In this document: in pieces, positions 1 to 4,792 of the stretch | Layout: each line of letters opens with the position of its first letter | Numbering within the stretch: the first letter of the stretch is position 1 | DNA from: Victivallales bacterium | Lineage (GTDB): Bacteria; Verrucomicrobiota; Lentisphaeria; Oligosphaerales; Oligosphaeraceae | Length of the DNA stretch: 6,152 nucleotides | Assembly: GCA_900771165.1 (NCBI GenBank) | Contig: CAAGMX010000339.1 | Location: 1 to 6,152 of the forward strand | Reading direction: 5' to 3' | The notes under the pieces: model-generated | What the model saw: only the letters and a program-made list of their open reading frames with translations | The model's database searches: none | Told to the model about the DNA's origin: nothing | Position numbers and translations under genes: made by a program

Positions 1-551
1 AGGAACTCCTCGAAGGGGAGGACATATTCCAGGGCGCTGGTTTCTCCCACATCCCGTCCGTCCAGGAGGATATGGACCCGGATCTTCTGGATGCCCTCGG
101 CGGCGGCCTCTTCCATCATGGCCTTGAGGTGGTCGATGTGGGAGTGGACATTGCCGTCGCTGAAGAGTCCCAGGAAGTGGAGGGTGGACTGGTTTTTCTT
201 CACATTTTCCGCCACTTCGGTCCAGCCTTTATCGGCGAACATTTTCTTGGAGGCGATGGAGTTGGAGACCAGTTTGGCGCCCTGGTCGAAGACCCGTCCG
301 GCGCCCATGGCGTTGTGTCCCACCTCGGAGTTTCCCATATCGGCATCGGAGGGCAGTCCCACGGCCACGCCATGGGCCTTCAGGCGGGTATTGGGGCAGT
401 TGGCCAGGAACCAGTCCAGATTGGGGGTATAGGCGGCCTTCACGGCGTCGCCGTCGGCGAATTTGCCGAATCCCACGCCATCCATGATGACCAGGAGGAC
501 GGGGCCTTTGCGCCCGGGGAACCAGGGGGCTTTCTTCAGTGCGTCAACCAT
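1..551 (-). CDS. gpmI: 2,3-bisphosphoglycerate-independent phosphoglycerate mutase, N-terminal part (cut by left window edge)
   Basis: This enzyme interconverts 3-phosphoglycerate and 2-phosphoglycerate in cytosolic glycolysis and gluconeogenesis. It is a metal-dependent enzyme of the alkaline phosphatase superfamily and does not need 2,3-bisphosphoglycerate. The first 183 residues are visible. The metal-binding start VIMDGVGFG has its Asp at residue 24. The phosphoserine motif MGNSEVGHN has its Ser at residue 75. SDGNVHSH (131-138) carries the substrate-binding His136, with Asn where Gly is usual (SDGGVHSH). [11 protein letters not shown] supplies Arg166 and Asp167. The family is normally a little over 500 residues, so about two thirds lies beyond the left edge; nothing visible is broken. 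The ATG at 551 is preceded by a modest GGAAG (566-562), and no better in-frame start exists. It is the last visible gene of the same-strand series, 60 nt after the hypothetical gene. Assignment is secure; membership in the upstream transcript is inferred only from direction and spacing. Confidence 0.95.
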   Translation of the reverse strand, partial: MVDALKKAPWFPGRKGPVLLVIMDGVGFGKFADGDAVKAAYTPNLDWFLANCPNTRLKAHGVAVGLPSDADMGNSEVGHNAMGAGRVFDQGAKLVSNSIASKKMFADKGWTEVAENVKKNQSTLHFLGLFSDGNVHSHIDHLKAMMEEAAAEGIQKIRVHILLDGRDVGETSALEYVLPFEEF

Positions 552-611
552 ATTTCGTTTACTTCCAAGAAGGAGAGAGAGGTGGGGGGCGAAGTTGTGC
601 GGGGGGGCAGG

Positions 612-1181
612 TTAGTATCCCAGGGCCTTCTGGAGTTCCACCTGGAACTCCTGGACATCCTGCTGGTCGGGTTTGGCGGAGCCTTCATCCAGATTCAGCC
701 CCAGCCGTCCGTAGGCGTCCACATACCATTCTCCGGAGGCGCCGGAGCCGAATTTTACGGTGCCGGAGAGACTGGCGCCGGGGCGGACCACCTTGCTGAC
801 TTCCACGGTGGTGTCACCCCGGAGGGTGCCGTTCTGGGGGGAGGGGGGGAGCTGCTCCGCCGCCGGAGGGGGAGGCTCCTGGGCGGGGTAGTCCGGCTCC
901 TCCTGGGATTCCTGGGCGGGGGTGTCCTCCCATTCCCCGGGGGCGGGGGCATCCTGGGGCGTGGCGCCGCCGGGGGCGGGCTTGGTGCCTCGGGCCGCCA
1001 TGGCCCGGGCATCCTGTTTCTCCCAGTTGACCTGGAGTTCCGCCGTGAGCATCCGCAATTCCATGTAGGTCATGTGAATGGCGAAGTTCTGGGCCAGCTG
1101 GTCCTGGACCTGGGAGAGGGACATGCCCTCCTCCAGGCACTTCTGGATGAACTGATTTCTTTGGGCTTCCGTGACTTCCAT
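612..1181 (-). CDS. Hypothetical protein: helical N-terminus, Pro/Ala/Glu-rich linker, small C-terminal domain
   Basis: Function is unknown. The 189-residue protein has three parts. Residues 1-58 look helical; EEGMSLSQVQDQLAQNF followed by MTYMELRMLTAEL has the spacing of a helix-turn-helix or small helical bundle. Residues 59-122 form a low-complexity Pro/Ala/Glu/Gln linker including PPPP. Residues 123-189 start with short alternating strands (TTVEVSKVVRPGASLSG, then TVKFGSG), continue with GEWYVDAYGRLGL, and end in a helix (DVQEFQVELQKAL). No signal peptide, membrane segment or cysteine cluster is seen, so it is probably cytosolic. I have an unverified memory of similar head-linker-tail proteins in Verrucomicrobiota and relatives. 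That it is a real gene is supported by the ordered ends, a GGAG about 10 nt before the ATG (1194-1191), and its fit in the same-strand series, 48 nt after the ROK gene. The C-rich DNA of the linker also opens shadow frames, but those show no domain-like structure. Confidence 0.85.
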   Translation of the reverse strand: MEVTEAQRNQFIQKCLEEGMSLSQVQDQLAQNFAIHMTYMELRMLTAELQVNWEKQDARAMAARGTKPAPGGATPQDAPAPGEWEDTPAQESQEEPDYPAQEPPPPAAEQLPPSPQNGTLRGDTTVEVSKVVRPGASLSGTVKFGSGASGEWYVDAYGRLGLNLDEGSAKPDQQDVQEFQVELQKALGY

Positions 1182-1229
1182 GACGGCGTTACTCCGGAGA
1201 GAGGGGAGGAGGGGAGGGTAGGAGGCAGT

Positions 1230-2684
1230 CTAGCACTCGGGGAGGAAGGCGGCGGCGGCGGCCTGGCCGTGACGCTTCTCCCGTTCGGAGGGTTCGTAGA
1301 AGTGGATCTCGCCCAGTTCGGGGAACTCTTCCCGGAGGACCTTCCGGGCCTGGTCCAGGATGATCTGTCCGCCTTCGCCGGAGACCACACGGCCCAGCAC
1401 CTCCAGGTGCTTGATCACCGGGTAGAAGGAGCAGTACTCGGCCACGGTGTAGCCGAAGTAGACGCCGATGGTCTCGTAGATCTTCCGTGCCCGGGGATCG
1501 CCCTGGGCCATGAGCTCCTGGACCCGCTTGAGGCGCAGGGGGAACTTGTCGGCGGGAATGTCATCCATCTCGATGCCGGCCAGGGGGATGAGGCGGGCGA
1601 CGGCCTGCTGGGAGAAGTAGTTGGCCCCCACGCCGATGTCGTGGGACCACTCGTCCATGGCGGCCTCGGGGTTGTAGTCCACCGGGGCGAAGGCCAGTTC
1701 GTTCATCCAGCCCTTGATGTTCATGGACTCGTCCACGTATCCGGCGGCCAGGCTGGAACCCATGGCGATGCCCAGGACGGCGCCCTCCTGGAGGGCGATG
1801 GCCCCGGCCAGGGCGGTGACATCACCGTCGTTCTCCAGGCGCAGGGGCACGCCCCACTGCTTCTGGATTTCCTTGAAGATGGGGGCGGCCTCCTGGTCGA
1901 AGCGGCTTCTGGGGGTGATGCCCCGGAAGAGGGAGCCGTTGCGGACGCGTCCGTCCACGTAGACGCCGGCGGAGGAGCCTCCGATGCCCTTGACCTTGGC
2001 CTGGGGATCCACGGAGTGGATGGCCTTTTCGGCCTCCTTCAGGACGAAGTTGATGTGGTCGTAGTGGTACTGGATGTCGGTCTGGGGTTTGGGATCCCAC
2101 ACATATTCGGCGGAGAGGAGGGGTTCGCCGTCTTCCTTGAGGGCCAGCTTGCCGTCCTTGACCACGGCCACCTTTTCGTCGGAGGCGCCCAGGTCGAAGC
2201 CGATGCGCCAGCCGCTCCAGTCCAGCTTCACGGCGGCGCCGGAGCCGTCATTTTCGGCGGGCACGTCGTCGGGGGTGGGGGCGTAGACGAAGGTCATGGG
2301 CTTTTCGTAGGTGAAGTCGCCCCAGAACTGGGCGTCGAAGCGGCGGAGGCCGGTTTCGCTGTAGCAGCTCTTCAGATACTGGACCAGGCATTCCGGGGCG
2401 TGGATGGTCACCTTCCAGCCGCCGAACTGCCAGAGGAGGAACTTCACGATGCGTTCCACGTAGAAGAAGTTGCCGGCGGAGGCGGGGTGCTTCATGTCAT
2501 AGACCACGGTGTCGAAGCGGGAGACCCGCTGACGGTCCCGCTCCACGGCGATGAGGCAGGGAACGGCACATCCGGAGGCCTTCACCGCCTGGACAAAGGC
2601 GCGGTTGGCCAGGACGGGAGGACGGAATCCGGGATCCAGGACGGGGACGGTCTTGGGGGCTACGAGGGGGAATTCCTGGTTCAT
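1230..2684 (-). CDS. Divergent ROK-family protein (putative sugar kinase or sugar sensor) with an extra N-terminal domain
   Basis: The 484-residue protein is longer than typical ROK kinases (about 300-320 residues). Residues 1-155 form an N-terminal domain I cannot assign, containing FFYVERIVKFLLWQFGGWKV. The ROK/actin-like ATPase fold follows: the phosphate-1 loop IGFDLGASDEKVAVV (161-175, Asp164), LENDGDVTALAGA (283-295, candidate catalytic base Asp286), a phosphate-2 region GIAMGSSLAAGYV (305-317), and an adenosine-type motif VVSGEGGQ (433-440). The family GExGH becomes NELAF (328-332), so the conserved His is Phe, and the CxCGxxGC zinc motif is missing; the six cysteines are scattered. 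No DNA-binding helix-turn-helix is evident, so a classical NagC/XylR repressor is unlikely. It follows the sugar 1-kinase gene by 27 nt with no clear Shine-Dalgarno before the ATG, so coupled translation is possible. ROK membership is fairly secure. Kinase activity and substrate are uncertain; a glucose, N-acetylglucosamine or N-acetylmannosamine kinase, or a sensor, would fit. Confidence 0.88.
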   Translation of the reverse strand: MNQEFPLVAPKTVPVLDPGFRPPVLANRAFVQAVKASGCAVPCLIAVERDRQRVSRFDTVVYDMKHPASAGNFFYVERIVKFLLWQFGGWKVTIHAPECLVQYLKSCYSETGLRRFDAQFWGDFTYEKPMTFVYAPTPDDVPAENDGSGAAVKLDWSGWRIGFDLGASDEKVAVVKDGKLALKEDGEPLLSAEYVWDPKPQTDIQYHYDHINFVLKEAEKAIHSVDPQAKVKGIGGSSAGVYVDGRVRNGSLFRGITPRSRFDQEAAPIFKEIQKQWGVPLRLENDGDVTALAGAIALQEGAVLGIAMGSSLAAGYVDESMNIKGWMNELAFAPVDYNPEAAMDEWSHDIGVGANYFSQQAVARLIPLAGIEMDDIPADKFPLRLKRVQELMAQGDPRARKIYETIGVYFGYTVAEYCSFYPVIKHLEVLGRVVSGEGGQIILDQARKVLREEFPELGEIHFYEPSEREKRHGQAAAAAFLPEC

Positions 2685-2711
2685 GGCGTTTTGCTGGGGG
2701 ATTGGGGTGCG

Positions 2712-3803
2712 CTACTTGACGAATTGGTTCATCTGCTCTTCCTGGGCTTCCATCTGGGCCACCAGGTGGAACTGGGTGCGGCAGCGGTCCAGATTCTGGC
2801 CTTCCCGGTGGGTGCGGAAGTAGACATCGCCTTCCAGGAAGTCGGTGAGGAAGCGGAGGCCGCACTCGAAGGTGAGGAGGCGTCCGGAGAAGGGGAGGAG
2901 GCGTTTTTCCTCGGGGGTGAGGAAGGCGCCGGCGGTGGAGAGGTATCCCTGGACCAGGGCCCCGAAGAGATTCAGGTCGAAGTTCACCTTGGAGAGATCC
3001 CGTTCGTCCTCGGCGGCGGTGGCGGTGGTGGTGCGGATTTCGTCGCCGAAGTCATAGAGGACGCTGCCGGGCATGCAGGTATCCAGGTCAATGACGCAGA
3101 TGCCTTCCCCGGTCTTGTCATCCAGCATGACGTTGTTGATCTTGGTGTCGTTGTGGGTGACTCTCCAGGGGAGGCGGCCATCGGCCAGGCGGTCCACCAC
3201 TAGGGAGCATTCCTTCTCGTGGGCCAGGGCGAAGGCGATCTCCTTCTGGCAGAGGGAGGCCCGTCCCATCTTGTCCTCCTTCAGCACCGCCAGGAACTTC
3301 TGGAAGCGCTTGGGGGTGTGGTGGAAGTCCACGATGGACTCGAAGAGGGGGTCTCCGGGGAGGTCGGCCAGGGCGCACTGGAACGCGCCGAAGGCCTTGG
3401 CGGCCTGGTAGGCCTGGTCGGGTCCGGTGACGGCATCCACGGTGGAGGCCCCTTCAATGAAGAGGTAGACCCGGTAGCATTCGCCGTCGGCGGGATTTTT
3501 CCAGAAGGGGTTTCCCTGGCGGTCGTTGACCAGGGTGAGGGTGGCCCGGGCGTTGCCAGGGTTGCGCTGGGCCAGATGGCGGGTGATGCGCTGGATGTTC
3601 TCCATGAGCTTGGGCACGTTGGGGAAGACGTGCTGATTGATGCCCTGGAGGATGTAGTGGACATCCCGGCCGCTCTGATCCACGGTGATCCGGTAGGTGG
3701 TGTTGATGTGTCCGGAGCCCCAGGGCTCGGCCTCGGTGGCCACGCCCCGCAGATCGAAGTTCTCCAGAATGGGAAGAAGGCGTTGCAGGATTTCCTGGGA
3801 CAT
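2712..3803 (-). CDS. N-acetylhexosamine 1-kinase-like phosphotransferase (APH/choline kinase fold)
   Basis: This is a small-molecule kinase of the aminoglycoside phosphotransferase fold that probably phosphorylates the anomeric oxygen of a hexosamine (GlcNAc or GalNAc) or related hexose with ATP, giving a sugar 1-phosphate in the cytosol. At 363 residues it matches the length of Bifidobacterium NahK (about 360). Visible motifs are the N-lobe loop WGSGHINTTYRI (28-39), the segment ILQGINQHVFPNVPKLMENI (51-70) typical of NahK-like proteins, the catalytic loop VTHNDTKINNVMLD (His217, Asp219, Asn224), and the metal-binding IDLDTCMPG (Asp239, Asp241) followed by YDFGDEIR. Homologues are sometimes labelled mucin desulfatase after MdsC. 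The start chosen is the ATG at 3803, which has GGAGG seven bases upstream; an upstream ATG at 3836 would add 11 unlikely residues and overlap the previous gene. The neighbouring nucleotidyltransferase would use its product. The fold is certain; the exact sugar is not. Confidence 0.92.
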   Translation of the reverse strand: MSQEILQRLLPILENFDLRGVATEAEPWGSGHINTTYRITVDQSGRDVHYILQGINQHVFPNVPKLMENIQRITRHLAQRNPGNARATLTLVNDRQGNPFWKNPADGECYRVYLFIEGASTVDAVTGPDQAYQAAKAFGAFQCALADLPGDPLFESIVDFHHTPKRFQKFLAVLKEDKMGRASLCQKEIAFALAHEKECSLVVDRLADGRLPWRVTHNDTKINNVMLDDKTGEGICVIDLDTCMPGSVLYDFGDEIRTTTATAAEDERDLSKVNFDLNLFGALVQGYLSTAGAFLTPEEKRLLPFSGRLLTFECGLRFLTDFLEGDVYFRTHREGQNLDRCRTQFHLVAQMEAQEEQMNQFVK

Positions 3804-3807
3804 GGGA

Positions 3808-4719
3808 TTACCTCCAGAGGCAGGCGGGATAGACACCCTGGGCGGTGAGATTCTTCACCTGCTCCAGGACCAGTTTGCGGTCTTCCGAATAGGTCATGCC
3901 GAACCAGCGCTCCGGACTGGTGCGCACCAGACTGGTCCAGCCGCATTGCTTGATTAGGGTGTTCACCACCGTGGGGATGAAGAACTCCTTCTTGGGCTCC
4001 TGGAGATTGGCCTGGAGAAACTCCTTCAGCTGGCGGTCCAGTTCCGGGAAGAGCTCCGCGGGGAAGCCCCACAAATTCATGGAGGTGGGTTCCTCGCCGG
4101 TGAGGGGCGTCCAGGAGCCGTCCTCGTTCTGATAGCGGGCCTTGCCTCCGGGAAGGGCCTCGATGGTGGTGCGCTCCACCACGTCGGTGAGGCACCCGTT
4201 CTCCACGGCGCAGATGCCCCGGGAGACGCTGCCGTTCTCGGAGAGGGTGTTGTTGAGGCGGAAGGCCACGATGCCGCAGGTGGTCTTGCTGAAGGCGGGA
4301 TCCGCCAGGAGCCTGGCCATTTCCGTGAAGGATTCCCGGCCGTAGAAGTCATCGGCGTTCACCATGGCGAAGGGACCCTGGATGGCGTTCCGGGCGCACC
4401 AGATGGCGTGGCCGGTGCCCCAGGGCTTCTTCCGGGTCTCGGGCACCGTGAATCCCTGGGGAAGGCGGTCCAGGCTCTGGACCACGTATTCCACTTCCAC
4501 CTTGCCGTCCAGACGGTTGCCGAAGTGCTCCCGCAGGGGGGCCTCCAGCTCCTCCCGGATCACCAGGACCACCTTGCCGAAGCCGGCACGCCAGGCGTCA
4601 TAGATGGAGTAGTCCAGGATGAATTCGCCGTCGGGGCCGACGGGATCCATCTGCTTGATGCCGCCATAGCGGCTGCCCATGCCGGCAGCCAGGACGAGAA
4701 GAGTGGGAGTGCAACTCAT
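3808..4719 (-). CDS. Sugar-1-phosphate nucleotidyltransferase (GT-A fold NTP transferase)
   Basis: The predicted reaction is NTP plus sugar 1-phosphate to NDP-sugar plus pyrophosphate, in the cytosol. The 303-residue protein starts directly with the first Rossmann strand and the NTP-binding signature LVLAAGMGSRYGGIKQ (8-23; Gly13, Gly15, Arg17, Lys22). PWGTGHA (99-105) probably contacts the base or sugar, and NADDFYG (121-127) supplies the Mg-binding Asp. MNLWGFP (214-220) lies in the sugar-binding half. No left-handed beta-helix acyltransferase domain follows, so it is not a full GlmU. It is not a clear RmlA or GalU either and belongs to the general NTP_transferase group. The ATG at 4719 was preferred because 50 further upstream codons would overlap carB and encode only low-complexity residues. 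No good Shine-Dalgarno is visible before it. Its stop lies 4 nt before the sugar 1-kinase start, so the two are very likely co-translated and use consecutive substrates. UTP and HexNAc-1-P are plausible but unproven substrates. Confidence 0.92.
   Translation of the reverse strand: MSCTPTLLVLAAGMGSRYGGIKQMDPVGPDGEFILDYSIYDAWRAGFGKVVLVIREELEAPLREHFGNRLDGKVEVEYVVQSLDRLPQGFTVPETRKKPWGTGHAIWCARNAIQGPFAMVNADDFYGRESFTEMARLLADPAFSKTTCGIVAFRLNNTLSENGSVSRGICAVENGCLTDVVERTTIEALPGGKARYQNEDGSWTPLTGEEPTSMNLWGFPAELFPELDRQLKEFLQANLQEPKKEFFIPTVVNTLIKQCGWTSLVRTSPERWFGMTYSEDRKLVLEQVKNLTAQGVYPACLWR
3810..3815 (-). promoter_or_regulatory. Shine-Dalgarno of the sugar 1-kinase gene, overlapping the upstream stop codon
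   Basis: On the minus strand GGAGGT sits 7 nt before the ATG at 3803, and its final T is the first base of the nucleotidyltransferase TAA stop (GGAGG|TAA). It is the strongest ribosome-binding site in the window. It decides the start in favour of 3803 over the ATG at 3836, and it suggests coupled translation of the two enzymes. Confidence 0.82.
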
Positions 4720-4792
4720 GTTCGTGGGGAAAACGTTTTTTGGGGTTTTAGGGAACGTTGAGGGAAAGTGTACGGGAGAGGGGGGGGCAGGC
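4720..4792 (-). promoter_or_regulatory. C-rich spacer with AAAACGTTTT palindrome, candidate operator or leader of the sugar module
   Basis: This 73-nt gap separates carB from the nucleotidyltransferase. Its coding strand has 35 C and only 6 G, including a run of eight C shortly after the carB stop. A perfect 10-bp palindrome, AAAACGTTTT (4730-4739), lies 10 nt before the ATG at 4719. A second AACGTT (4754-4759) lies 22 bp away, about two helical turns, and both copies are followed by CCC on the minus strand. A central CG flanked by A and T runs is typical of LacI/GalR-family operators. I see no convincing -35/-10 pair and no hairpin plus U-tract terminator, so a promoter is possible but not shown. 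Confidence 0.35.

Noticed and set aside
837..965. G-rich, repeat-like DNA on the plus strand
   Set aside because: It is explained by proline and glycine codons of the low-complexity linker in the hypothetical protein; no regular repeat unit is seen.
72..3203. Plus-strand open frame of 1043 codons opposite gpmI, the hypothetical gene, the ROK gene and the sugar 1-kinase gene
   Set aside because: It is the exact antisense register of four well-supported genes and stays open only because they lack TTA, CTA and TCA codons. Its product is Gly/His/Val/Leu-rich with no recognisable domain and crosses gene boundaries freely.
3804..3836. Eleven-codon upstream extension of the sugar 1-kinase
   Set aside because: The GGAGG seven bases before the ATG at 3803 marks the real start; the upstream ATG lies inside the nucleotidyltransferase gene.
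3219..3848. Plus-strand open frame of 209 codons opposite the sugar 1-kinase gene
   Set aside because: It is a continuation of the same antisense register after the CTA codon, with the same biased composition and no motif.
3281..4195. Minus-strand open frame of 304 codons overlapping the nucleotidyltransferase and sugar 1-kinase genes
   Set aside because: It is out of frame with both recognised genes, is Pro/Ser/Arg-rich, and has no domain signal.
4720..4792. Sigma70-type promoter or intrinsic terminator between carB and the nucleotidyltransferase
   Set aside because: A possible TAAAAC -10 has no credible -35 at proper spacing, and no GC-rich hairpin followed by a T-run is present on the transcribed strand.
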